From the NCBI GenBank assembly GCA_900319895.1, contig ONQK01000175.1, positions 1 through 5,430 of the forward strand: 5,430 nucleotides of DNA, given 5' to 3'. The translations under genes were made by a program, and so were the position numbers. The stretch comes from an uncultured Prevotella sp. GTDB taxonomy: Bacteria; Bacteroidota; Bacteroidia; Bacteroidales; Bacteroidaceae. How positions within the stretch are numbered: the stretch's first letter is position 1; the number at the start of each line of letters is the position of its first letter. The notes under the pieces were generated by a model. It was not told where the DNA came from and ran no database searches. It saw only the letters and a list, made by a program, of their open reading frames with translations. Positions 1 through 5,430 of this stretch are shown here, piece by piece.

Positions 1-204
1 CGCGAGGCTGGCTGGGGCGCTGGCCATAGCCGCCTTGTCCGCCGTATTGCTGGTAGCCGCCGCGAGGCTGGCTGGGACGCTGGCCATAGCCGCCTTGTCC
101 GCCGTATTGCTGGTAGCCGCCGCGAAACTGGCCGGGACGCTGGCCATAGCCGCCTTGCTGATAGTTGCCGCGCGACTGATACCCACGTTGTTCATAGCCT
201 TGGT
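1..204. repeat. In-frame 60-bp tandem repeat (minisatellite)
   Basis: Positions 1-60 and 61-120 are identical except for position 17 (g) versus 77 (a). A third copy, 121-168, is 12 bp shorter (it loses codons for Y-G-G-Q) and has several substitutions. A degenerate fourth copy runs from 169 to about 204, where GYGQRPSQPR has become GYEQRGYQSR. All length changes are multiples of three, so the minus-strand frame is kept. The array continues off the left edge, so total copy number is unknown. The gradient from near-identical to degenerate copies suggests recent duplication towards the left, by slippage or unequal exchange. Confidence 0.9.
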
Positions 205-457
205 TCTGGAAACGTGGGCGGCTTTCACCGCCTCTGAAATTTCCGCCAAAGCCTTCTGGGCGATAGCTCTCTTCGTTACTATAGCGGCGCGGCTGCGGGT
301 TCGAACGTGAAATTCTGATACGAGGCCGCGCACTCTTCCCCTCACGAGAGGGGAATTGCTGTTCATTACCTGGCGACTGATAGCCTTCACGGTAGCTCTC
401 TCGTTGCTCTGCAGAACGTTGTTCATTCTGCGGCATGTTTTCCAATTCCGGATTCAT
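1..457 (-). CDS. Gly/Arg/Gln/Tyr-rich N-terminal region of a probable RluB-type 23S rRNA pseudouridine synthase (partial, continues off the left edge)
   Basis: The minus-strand frame opens with ATG at 457-455, preceded by an in-frame TAG at 511-509, so this is the first available start. It stays open to the window edge, giving 152 codons. The first 60 residues are polar and charged (MNPELENMPQNEQRSAEQRE...). From about residue 66 the chain is dominated by G, R, Q and Y, with RGG motifs, and from about residue 98 it is a 20-residue repeat (GGYGQRPSQPRGGYQQYGGQ). No signal peptide or membrane segment is present; it looks like a disordered RNA-binding tail. Known: Bacteroidales RluB-like enzymes (S4 domain plus pseudouridine synthase fold) often carry such an N-terminal extension and can lie next to purB. 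Inferred: this is such an enzyme, but the catalytic domain is outside the window, so another RGG-rich RNA-binding protein is possible. The 106-bp gap from purB lacks a promoter box, suggesting co-transcription. The reading frame is secure; the product name is not. Confidence 0.6.
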   Translation of the reverse strand, partial: MNPELENMPQNEQRSAEQRESYREGYQSPGNEQQFPSREGKSARPRIRISRSNPQPRRYSNEESYRPEGFGGNFRGGESRPRFQNQGYEQRGYQSRGNYQQGGYGQRPGQFRGGYQQYGGQGGYGQRPSQPRGGYQQYGGQGGYGQRPSQPR

Positions 458-485
458 GTTTTTTGATATTTTTAACTTTACATAA

Positions 486-514
486 TGGTAGTGCCTCAGT
501 TTTCCCAACTACCA
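486..514 (-). other. Small inverted repeat in the purB to downstream-gene gap
   Basis: TGGTAGT at 486-492 is the exact reverse complement of ACTACCA at 508-514, leaving a 15-nt loop. It lies in the 106-bp spacer between the PurB stop codon and the ATG at 457. No U-run follows it on the minus strand, so it does not look like an intrinsic terminator. It could be a processing or stability hairpin in a shared transcript, or chance. A 7-bp stem is weak evidence. Confidence 0.3.
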
Positions 515-563
515 GCAACTACGTTAATTCTCTCTTTGTGTTAGGTTGTTTTGTTTTTGTTTT

Positions 564-1913
564 TTATTTCTGTCCTGTATAATTTTGGGGTGTTATCTGT
601 AATAATTCGTTTTTGATTTCTTCACTAACATCCAACCCATTGACGAATTCATGAATGATAGCTTCGTTCATCTGCCGATTTGTCCGTGTCAACTGCTTCA
701 AAGCTTCATACGGATTCGGATAAGCCTCACGGCGAAGAATTGTCTGAATGGCTTCTGCTACTACAGCCCATTGCCCATCAAGGTCTTCGTTTATTTTCTC
801 TTCATTTAAAATCAATTTGCGCAAGCCTTTCAAAGTGCTTTGCAATGCGATGAGCATGTGTCCTACTGGCACGCCTATGTTTCTCAACACTGTCGAGTCG
901 GTCAAGTCACGCTGCAAACGGCTCACGGGAAGTTTTTGCGCCAGATGTACCAACAAGGCATTGGCGATGCCCAGATTGCCTTCAGAGTTCTCAAAATCAA
1001 TAGGGTTGACTTTATGGGGCATCGCACTCGAGCCAACCTCGCCGGCTTTAATCTTCTGTTTGAAGTAGTCCATCGAAATGTACATCCAGAAGTCGCGATC
1101 TAAGTCCAATAAAATGGTATTGATTCGGCGCATGGCATCCAACAGGGCGCCCAGCCAATCATAATTACTAATCTGGGTGGTGTACTTCTCACGCTCCAAG
1201 CCCAAATATTGGCTTACAAACCGAGTGCCGAAGTCCGACCAATTATACTGCGGGTAGGCCACCGTATGTGCATTAAAATTGCCCGTTGCGCCGCCAAACT
1301 TTGCCATGTGACGACAAGACTTCAACACACCCATCTGTTCTTCTAAACGATAGGCGAACACTTTTATCTCCTTGCCTAAGCGCGTGGGAGAGGCCGGCTG
1401 CCCATGGGTTCTGGCCAGCATCGAAATGTCCTTCCACTGATCCGCATACTCATTTAGCTGCCGCAACAACTCCTCCAACAGAGGTAAATAGACGACTGAC
1501 AGCGCTTCTTTTATAGAAAGGGGGACTGATGTGTTATTGATGTCTTGCGAGGTCAAGCCAAAATGGACAAACTCCTTAAAACGCTCCATGCTACCAATGG
1601 CATCAAAACGTTCTTTTATAAAATATTCAACGGCTTTCACGTCGTGGTTCGTCGTTTGCTCAATCTCCTTAATCCGGCAAGCATCTCTCTCGCTGAAATC
1701 CTCATAAATCTGACGCAAACGGCCAAAAAGCGAAGTATCAAAGTCTTCCAACTGAGGCAACGGCAATTCGCACAAGGCAATGAAATATTCAATTTCCACA
1801 CGGACACGGTAGCGCATCAATGCGTATTCTGAAAAATAGGGCGCCAAACTTGCGGTTTTATCATGATAGCGACCGTCGATGGGCGAAACTGCCGTTAACT
1901 CGTTCAAACTCAT
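564..1913 (-). CDS. purB: Adenylosuccinate lyase (PurB), complete
   Basis: This 449-residue cytosolic enzyme acts twice in purine synthesis: it releases fumarate from SAICAR to give AICAR, and from adenylosuccinate to give AMP. It belongs to the fumarase/aspartase superfamily. The N-terminus SLNELTAVSPIDGRY is typical of the E. coli-type PurB branch, and the length is close to the roughly 456 residues of the E. coli enzyme. Visible motifs are TTNHDVKAVEYF (87-98), TSQDINNT (121-128), ARTHGQPASPT (167-177) with the candidate general-acid His170, and the superfamily signature GSSAMPHKVNP (294-304), in which Ser295 aligns with the catalytic serine on the flexible loop. The frame has no interruption. 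The ATG at 1913-1911 is right for the family N-terminus; GAGG directly abuts it, too close for a classical Shine-Dalgarno sequence. A TAAATTTG promoter box lies 33-40 nt upstream. It is probably co-transcribed with the Gly-rich gene downstream. Active-site residues are assigned by family knowledge, not by alignment. Confidence 0.97.
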   Translation of the reverse strand: MSLNELTAVSPIDGRYHDKTASLAPYFSEYALMRYRVRVEIEYFIALCELPLPQLEDFDTSLFGRLRQIYEDFSERDACRIKEIEQTTNHDVKAVEYFIKERFDAIGSMERFKEFVHFGLTSQDINNTSVPLSIKEALSVVYLPLLEELLRQLNEYADQWKDISMLARTHGQPASPTRLGKEIKVFAYRLEEQMGVLKSCRHMAKFGGATGNFNAHTVAYPQYNWSDFGTRFVSQYLGLEREKYTTQISNYDWLGALLDAMRRINTILLDLDRDFWMYISMDYFKQKIKAGEVGSSAMPHKVNPIDFENSEGNLGIANALLVHLAQKLPVSRLQRDLTDSTVLRNIGVPVGHMLIALQSTLKGLRKLILNEEKINEDLDGQWAVVAEAIQTILRREAYPNPYEALKQLTRTNRQMNEAIIHEFVNGLDVSEEIKNELLQITPQNYTGQK

Positions 1914-1945
1914 CCTCGTTTATTATTCTTTACATTTAGAGATTG

Positions 1946-1953
1946 CAAATTTA
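1946..1953 (-). promoter_or_regulatory. Predicted purB promoter, -7 box
   Basis: The minus strand reads TAAATTTG here, matching the Bacteroidota -7 consensus TAnnTTTG. It lies 33-40 nt before the PurB ATG, predicting a short leader of about 25 nt. A TTTG occurs at 1969-1966, but its 12-nt spacing is too short for a normal -33 box (about 19-21 nt), and nothing better is seen at the right distance. The call rests on one box and its position. Confidence 0.5.
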
Positions 1954-2002
1954 CGAAAAATTTCCCAAACACTTACGGTTTTATCATAAAAGTTTATGAC
2001 AT

Positions 2003-2178
2003 TTCGGAGAAAAAGTGAAACAATTGCATAAAAAACAAGTTTTTTTGAATTTTCATACAAATTGCCATCAAAAAACAAAGGAAAAAACGCCCCTGCGGAT
2101 GAACTTGGCTGGCGAGGCAGGCAGATTCGTGCGCTTGGCCGAGACAACCCTGCCGCAAACCACCTCATTTTCTCCGAA
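2003..2178. repeat. Intergenic element bounded by an 11-bp inverted repeat, with a GC-rich structured core
   Basis: TTCGGAGAAAA at 2003-2013 is the exact reverse complement of TTTTCTCCGAA at 2168-2178, and the similarity continues inward with a small gap (both arms reach TGA). Inside an otherwise AT-rich spacer, 2089-2160 is clearly GC-rich. This core can form a stem of GCG(AG)GCAGG at 2112-2121 with CCTGCCGC at 2149-2156, with a 2-nt bulge. An alternative pairs GCAGG at 2117-2121 with CCTGC at 2092-2096, so the two stems are mutually exclusive. No clear target-site duplication flanks the ends. It could be a MITE-like repeat, a small RNA, or a decayed gene fragment. Short frames cross it on both strands, but none has a promoter or a recognisable product. 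Confidence 0.35.
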
Positions 2179-2197
2179 TAAACAAAAGATTGATAAA

Positions 2198-2235
2198 CAC
2201 AAAAGATTTCAGAATTCTCTCTGAAATCTTTTGTG
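2198..2235 (-). terminator. Intrinsic terminator of the tRNA-Val transcript, possibly bidirectional
   Basis: Positions 2198-2213 and 2220-2235 form a perfect 16-bp inverted repeat (CACAAAAGATTTCAGA and its complement) around a 6-nt loop. It directly follows the tRNA 3' end on the minus strand, and its right arm includes the last two tRNA positions (2235-2234). The arm ends in a U-rich stretch (CTTTTGTGTTTA on the minus strand), so the U-tract is largely inside the stem, as in many Bacteroidota tRNA terminators. The symmetry would allow termination from either direction. Confidence 0.8.
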
Positions 2236-2308
2236 GGCGTTGACGGATTCGAACCGCCGACCCTCTGCTTGTAAGGCAGATGCTCTAAACCAGCTGAGCT
2301 AAACGCCC
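2234..2308 (-). tRNA. tRNA-Val (anticodon UAC)
   Basis: The minus strand folds into a canonical 75-nt cloverleaf. The acceptor stem pairs GGGCGTT (2308-2302) with AACGCCC (2241-2235), followed by discriminator A at 2234. The D arm is GCTC/GAGC with a 10-nt loop. The anticodon stem TCTGC/GCAGA holds the loop CTTACAA, which places TAC at positions 34-36, hence valine. The variable region is 5 nt, and the T arm GGCGG-TTCGAAT-CCGTC has one G-U pair. The CCA end is not encoded (ACAA follows), so it must be added by the nucleotidyltransferase. A consensus promoter lies just upstream and a strong terminator just downstream, making it a stand-alone unit. Confidence 0.97.
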
Positions 2309-2331
2309 TCGTTGCTTCTTGAAAGCGGTTG

Positions 2332-2363
2332 CAAAGATATGACTTTATTTCGAACTTTCCAAA
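2332..2363 (-). promoter_or_regulatory. Predicted tRNA-Val promoter, -33 and -7 boxes
   Basis: The minus strand has TTTGG at 2363-2359, a 19-nt spacer, then TATCTTTG at 2339-2332. This fits the Bacteroidota sigma consensus (TTTG, about 19-21 nt, TAnnTTTG) in both boxes and spacing. Transcription should begin around 2325-2328, about 17-20 nt before the mature tRNA 5' end. Directly upstream, 2364-2399 consists of long A and T tracts that could act as an UP-like element, as expected for a strong stable-RNA promoter. Confidence 0.78.
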
Positions 2364-2567
2364 TTTTTGAGCATTTTTTTTAGAAAAAAATAAAAAAAAG
2401 TCCATTTTTACACATACACCTAATATATAATATACAAGTTTCTCTATTTCAAGTGGCATTTTCAGTGTCATCGACAAGCTCAGCTACACAATATAAGAAA
2501 CGGTACAAATATGCCAGGGAAACAACTTTTTCCACATTACAATTCTTTTTTTTCGCAATTCTTTTCG
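2364..2567. other. AT-rich divergent intergenic spacer with no gene seen
   Basis: This stretch separates the tRNA-Val promoter (minus) from the trpS promoter (plus). It begins with T and A homopolymer tracts (about 2373-2399) and continues AT-rich. I see no cloverleaf, no strong hairpin and no plausible short coding frame. The one long minus-strand frame here runs straight through the tRNA and is not a gene. Confidence 0.7.
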
Positions 2568-2575
2568 TACCTTTG
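2568..2575 (+). promoter_or_regulatory. Predicted trpS promoter, -7 box
   Basis: TACCTTTG matches TAnnTTTG exactly and is followed by C, as is common in Bacteroidota. It lies 31-38 nt before the TrpS ATG, predicting a leader of about 25 nt. The -33 region around 2545-2550 is T-rich but has no clean TTTG. No leader peptide, T-box or other attenuator is visible in so short a leader. Confidence 0.58.
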
Positions 2576-2606
2576 CCACTGAAACAAAGAATTTAACAAA
2601 AACAAT

Positions 2607-3590
2607 ATGGAAAAAGTAGTGAGTGGCATCCGACCAACCGGCAATCTGCATCTGGGGAATTACTTCGGAGCCGTCAAGAGTTTTGTAAAAATGCAGGATG
2701 AATACGAATGCCTATTTTTCATCGCCGACTGGCACTCTCTTACCACACGCCCCAAGCCCGAAGATATACAACAAAGCGCCAGAACCATCCTGGCAGAATA
2801 TATAGCATGCGGAATTGACCCCCAAAAAGCCCCTATTTACGTTCAAAGCGACGTAAAAGAGACATTGGAGCTGTACCTTTTCCTTAACATGAATATGTAT
2901 TTGGGAGAATTGGAGCGCGTGACGACCTTTAAAGAAAAGGCAAGACAACAGCCCGACAACGTCAACGCAGGTCTCTTGACCTACCCCACGCTCATGGCAG
3001 CAGACATCCTGCAGCACCGAGCACAAAAAGTCCCGGTCGGAAAAGACCAGGAGCAAAACATGGAAATGGCGAGAAAAGCGGCCCGCCGCTTCAATCATAT
3101 TTATGGAGTGGATTTTTTCCCTGAACCACAAAATTTCTATTTCAACACACAGGCGGTCAAAATACCTGGCTTGGACGGCAGTGGGAAAATGGGGAAAAGC
3201 GAGGGCAATTGCATCTACCTAAAAGACGACGACAAGACGATTACCAAAAAAGTGATGCGAGCTGTCACAGACAATGGCCCACAGGCTCCGAATAGCCCCA
3301 AACCAGAGGTCATCGAAAATTTGTTCACATTCTTAAAAGTATGCTCAAATGAGGAAACCTATCAATATTTTGACGAAAGATGGAACGACTGCACTTTGAG
3401 GTATGGAGACTTGAAAAAACAAATCGCAGAGGACGTGGTAAAGACCATTTCCCCCATACGAGAGCGCATCCTAGACTACCAGGCACAAACGGAGTTGCTC
3501 GACAGGATGGCAAAAGAAGGAGCCGAGCGAGCGCGGGAAAGTGCACAAAATACGATGAAAGAGGTGAGAAAGATCATCGGATTCAGGTAA
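2607..3590 (+). CDS. trpS: Tryptophanyl-tRNA synthetase (TrpRS), complete
   Basis: This 327-residue cytosolic class I (subclass Ic) enzyme charges tRNA-Trp with tryptophan using ATP and works as a homodimer in known bacteria. Its length is normal for bacterial TrpRS. Visible landmarks are SGIRPTGNLHLGNYFGA (6-22) with the HIGH-type motif HLGN at 15-18, ADWHSLTT (40-47), YPTLMAADIL (126-135) lining the tryptophan pocket, VPVGKDQEQNMEMARKAARRFN (142-163; quoted here as the conserved VPVGxDQ block), and GSGKMGKSEGN (191-201), where KMGKS replaces the textbook KMSKS; I take this as a lineage variant, not a defect. The C-terminal helices end in a normal EVRKIIGFR. The ATG at 2607 gives the expected family N-terminus; no Shine-Dalgarno is present (AACAAAAACAAT precedes it), normal for Bacteroidota. 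It is transcribed divergently from tRNA-Val from its own promoter, is followed by two hairpins, and appears monocistronic. Confidence 0.97.
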   Translation: MEKVVSGIRPTGNLHLGNYFGAVKSFVKMQDEYECLFFIADWHSLTTRPKPEDIQQSARTILAEYIACGIDPQKAPIYVQSDVKETLELYLFLNMNMYLGELERVTTFKEKARQQPDNVNAGLLTYPTLMAADILQHRAQKVPVGKDQEQNMEMARKAARRFNHIYGVDFFPEPQNFYFNTQAVKIPGLDGSGKMGKSEGNCIYLKDDDKTITKKVMRAVTDNGPQAPNSPKPEVIENLFTFLKVCSNEETYQYFDERWNDCTLRYGDLKKQIAEDVVKTISPIRERILDYQAQTELLDRMAKEGAERARESAQNTMKEVRKIIGFR

Positions 3591-3596
3591 ATTGTC

Positions 3597-3637
3597 AAAA
3601 ACGATAAAACGGCAGGATTTATCAGGACATCGTTTTT
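3597..3637 (+). terminator. Candidate terminator hairpin just after trpS
   Basis: AAAAACGAT (3597-3605) pairs perfectly with ATCGTTTTT (3629-3637) around a 23-nt loop, starting 7 nt after the TrpS stop. The U-run forms the 3' arm, so the structure could terminate in both directions. A competing 6-bp stem, GATAAA (3603-3608) with TTTATC (3618-3623), would exclude the longer one. The large loop and AT-rich stem make it weaker than the hairpin further downstream. Confidence 0.5.
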
Positions 3638-3687
3638 AAAAAAACGAAAATAGTACATTTAATCAAGCGTCAATTGTTTAAGTATCT

Positions 3688-3727
3688 CATGAGCTCGGCA
3701 TTATTTTGTCGGGCTCATGGCTTTTTT
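3688..3727 (+). terminator. Strong intrinsic terminator downstream of trpS
   Basis: CATGAGCTCGGCA (3688-3700) pairs with TGTCGGGCTCATG (3707-3719) over 13 bp, with two G-U wobbles, around a 6-nt loop (TTATTT). It is followed by GC and six Ts (3722-3727). This is a classic plus-strand terminator shape; on the minus strand no U-run follows. It sits about 100 nt past the TrpS stop with no gene between, so it probably backs up the first hairpin, or once served a gene now lost. Confidence 0.8.
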
Positions 3728-3993
3728 AATGTCAGTTTTTACCTTCTTGTTGTCATCTCTCGGTAAGGTTCTTTCGTTCTCCGTTCAAAATTCCTTGACG
3801 GATTCAAAGTTATTGCTGTCTGACAAAAATCTGAAGGAGCTTTCAGGGCCAATGCTTCCATCGGACAGCGATGTTTAGCAACTGGCAGATTTTATTTACT
3901 ATGCATGCTGTGAATACTGGAGAGATGTAAGGTTCTCGTTTCTTGTCTGCTTTTTTAAAACCACAATAAGGGAAGAGCTAATCTTTATAGGAA
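3728..3993. other. Convergent intergenic region, no confident gene; possible decayed coding remnant
   Basis: This lies between the trpS terminator and the helicase stop codon. A plus-strand 49-codon frame (3729-3878, ATG to TAG) begins directly after the terminator T-run with no promoter box, so I do not call it a gene. On the minus strand one frame from about 3874 to 3701 is open apart from a single TGA (3787-3785) and ends at TAA; its tail (DDNKKVKTDIKKAMSPTK) has a protein-like, lysine-rich composition. This could be a worn gene end or chance. No tRNA, transposase or clear terminator for the helicase is seen. Confidence 0.4.
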
Positions 3994-5430
3994 TCATTCT
4001 CCCTCTGTTTTAGATAAAACGATGTTCGCCAAAGAGACAGCATGCTCTGTTTCTGCCCCCACAGGTCGCCAAGCAAGGATATAACTCACCTCGACACCCA
4101 TCACTTTGTAGCCTTTGTCTGTCCATGTTTTCAACTTGTCTTTGCCTGAGGCAGAAAGTGCGGCAACCTTGCTACCTTGTCCGTTTAATAAAAATCCGTC
4201 TTTGTATTGTAGCTTATCGCCACTTCTGAGTTGAAGCACTGTTTCTTTGCGACTTTTAAAGAAGTCGAGCCAAACATCTCGCATATTGAGCGGTATTGAT
4301 ATGGATGAGTTCTCTGTAAGTGGATCTGGAATTAGATGGAGATTTCGTTTGGCACGGGTGAGTCCAACATAATATGTCCTCATATCATCTACGTCTCTGT
4401 CATCGGGAATAGCCGACATAAGATAGACGTTGTCAAATTCACGTCCCTTTGCCTTATGAATCGTACTCACAAAGATAGATTTGTCATCTGCCGCAATAAA
4501 GTCTTCGATGTTTGACTCAAAAATGTATTCGCGCAAATCACTGCGATAGTAGAATTGGTGGGTTTCTTCAAAATCAGAAAAGAAATGTTCCATCACATTC
4601 AAACAAGTACTTGAAGAATACTTATCGAGTGTACGCTGTTTGGCTGCCTGCCATTGCTCCTTTGAAATCAGTACATCACTACTTTTACCTAATTGTTTAA
4701 GGAAATAACGAACTTCAGCAAGATTGCCAAAACGGAAACCGCCCATTGATTGTGCGACAGTAGCATGCAATCCTCGCTGTCCCAATTCGTAGGCAACCTG
4801 CAATGTTTCTTCATTGGTTCGGGTGAGGATGGCTGTGGTACCTTGAGCGTTTATTTCTACATTATGGAGTGATTTCAAGGATGTTACTGTGCCTTGTTTG
4901 CCTGTTACAGAATGGATTGTGGTTCGCTTCATGCGACCAGGAATACGTTTTACGAAACGATTGGCACAATCGACTACCGATTTCGAAGAACGATAGTTGT
5001 CAGTCATTTCGTAGAGTTTTGCACCATCTTGGTTTACTAGCGACTGCATGTACTTGGAGTCAGAACCCCGGAAAGCATAGATATTTTGATCATCGTCGCC
5101 CACGGCGATGACTCGCATGTCCTCGTTCTGTTTCATGAGGGCTTGTATCAAACGGAAGTCATCTTTCCCCATGTCCTGTGCCTCGTCTATGACAAGGACG
5201 CCCTTGGAAATCTTTGACGGCTCAACTTCATTATTTTCAATCATTTCAGCTGCCTGTCGTACAACATCTTTCGCCCCATCAAGATTTCCTTGTTTTCCGA
5301 TGAGGTCAAAGCTATAGGAATGGAATGTTTTGATTTCTACGAAGTGTGCTGCATTACCTACTAAACTAATGAGACGCTTCTTAAACTCGGTAGCGGCAGC
5401 ACGAGAGAATGTAAGCATCAGCAGTTGCTC
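3994..5430 (-). CDS. UvrD/Rep-family SF1 helicase, C-terminal part (continues off the right edge)
   Basis: The frame enters from the right edge and ends at TGA (3996-3994), giving 478 visible residues. The Met at 5418 is internal: the frame continues upstream as EQLL and motif Ia starts right after it. Counting from the first visible residue: motif Ia LTFSRAAATEFKKRL (6-20), Ib-like TFHS (35-38), Walker B/motif II VLVIDEAQDM (78-87), motif III AVGDDDQNIYAFRGS (109-123), motif IV EMTDNYRSS (141-149), motif V STIHKAKGREFDNVYL (322-337) and motif VI YVGLTRAKRNL (354-364). These define an ATP-driven 3'-5' DNA translocase. Walker A and the Q motif must lie just upstream, outside the window. The Ia-II and IV-V spacings are short compared with UvrD, implying reduced 1B and 2B subdomains. 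After motif VI, about 100 residues form an extra C-terminal domain ending AVSLANIVLSKTEGE. Similar C-termini occur, as I recall, on large Bacteroidota RecQ-UvrD fusion helicases; that N-terminus cannot be checked here. It is convergent with trpS. Confidence 0.9.
   Translation of the reverse strand, partial: EQLLMLTFSRAAATEFKKRLISLVGNAAHFVEIKTFHSYSFDLIGKQGNLDGAKDVVRQAAEMIENNEVEPSKISKGVLVIDEAQDMGKDDFRLIQALMKQNEDMRVIAVGDDDQNIYAFRGSDSKYMQSLVNQDGAKLYEMTDNYRSSKSVVDCANRFVKRIPGRMKRTTIHSVTGKQGTVTSLKSLHNVEINAQGTTAILTRTNEETLQVAYELGQRGLHATVAQSMGGFRFGNLAEVRYFLKQLGKSSDVLISKEQWQAAKQRTLDKYSSSTCLNVMEHFFSDFEETHQFYYRSDLREYIFESNIEDFIAADDKSIFVSTIHKAKGREFDNVYLMSAIPDDRDVDDMRTYYVGLTRAKRNLHLIPDPLTENSSISIPLNMRDVWLDFFKSRKETVLQLRSGDKLQYKDGFLLNGQGSKVAALSASGKDKLKTWTDKGYKVMGVEVSYILAWRPVGAETEHAVSLANIVLSKTEGE

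Noticed and set aside
1..204. The 60-bp repeats as a CRISPR array
   Set aside because: Copies are directly adjacent without unique spacers and lie in frame inside a coding region.
35..310. A 91-codon plus-strand frame, very rich in Ala/Leu/Val, resembling a membrane protein
   Set aside because: It is the antisense shadow of the Gly/Gln/Tyr-rich repeat on the minus strand; GC-rich repeat codons read backwards give Ala/Leu/Val. It has no promoter, and the minus frame has a sensible start and context.
1954..1969. TTTG at 1969-1966 as a -33 box for purB
   Set aside because: Only 12 nt separate it from the TAAATTTG box, much less than the 19 nt seen at the tRNA promoter in this same window.
2015..2224. 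A 69-codon plus-strand frame across the GC-rich island
   Set aside because: It has no TAnnTTTG box or ribosome-binding context, its product is unrecognisable, and it ends inside the tRNA terminator hairpin. It is better explained by the inverted-repeat element.
1923..2477. A 184-codon minus-strand frame in front of purB
   Set aside because: It runs through the whole tRNA-Val gene, its terminator and its promoter, which a real protein gene would not do. No family-like sequence is seen.
3729..3878. A 49-codon plus-strand frame that continues beyond one TAG into the end of the helicase gene
   Set aside because: Its ATG abuts the terminator T-run, so nothing would transcribe it; the length is within chance expectation and the product is not recognised.
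5416..5418. ATG at 5418 as the start of the helicase
   Set aside because: Motif Ia begins at the very next residue, the frame continues upstream to the edge, and an SF1 helicase needs Walker A before motif Ia; the gene is therefore partial.

Overview
The window reads as chromosome from a member of the Bacteroidales (Bacteroidota; a Prevotella/Bacteroides-like genome is plausible, but genus is not resolved). Three things support this. The 8-nt box TAnnTTTG, the -7 element recognised by the Bacteroidota primary sigma factor, sits at the expected place before three transcription units. Start codons lack a well-spaced Shine-Dalgarno sequence. A purB gene is followed by a protein with a Gly/Arg/Gln/Tyr-rich N-terminus, as found on Bacteroidales RluB-type pseudouridine synthases.

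Layout, left to right. Positions 1-457 (minus) hold the N-terminal 152 residues of that low-complexity protein. It is probably an rRNA pseudouridine synthase whose catalytic part lies off the left edge, and it contains a 60-bp in-frame tandem repeat. Positions 564-1913 (minus) encode complete adenylosuccinate lyase (PurB). No terminator or promoter box is visible in the 106-bp gap to the next gene, so the two probably form one operon. Positions 1914-2197 are intergenic and include a GC-rich island inside an 11-bp inverted repeat pair (2003-2178), a candidate small repeat element or structured RNA. Positions 2234-2308 (minus) are tRNA-Val(UAC), with a textbook Bacteroidota promoter on one side and a 16-bp perfect terminator hairpin on the other. 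Positions 2607-3590 (plus) encode complete tryptophanyl-tRNA synthetase (TrpS), divergent from the tRNA and followed by two terminator-like hairpins. Positions 3728-3993 have no convincing gene. Positions 3994-5430 (minus) are the C-terminal 478 residues of a UvrD/Rep-type SF1 helicase, cut by the right edge and convergent with trpS.

Most of the window is housekeeping: purine synthesis, translation (tRNA-Val, TrpRS, probably rRNA modification) and a DNA helicase. I see no CRISPR array, transposase, integrase or recognisable defence or biosynthetic cluster. The items most worth a second look are the homogenised minisatellite in the RNA-modification-like protein, the inverted-repeat-bounded intergenic island, and the compact helicase, whose missing N-terminal part may carry a second enzymatic domain.
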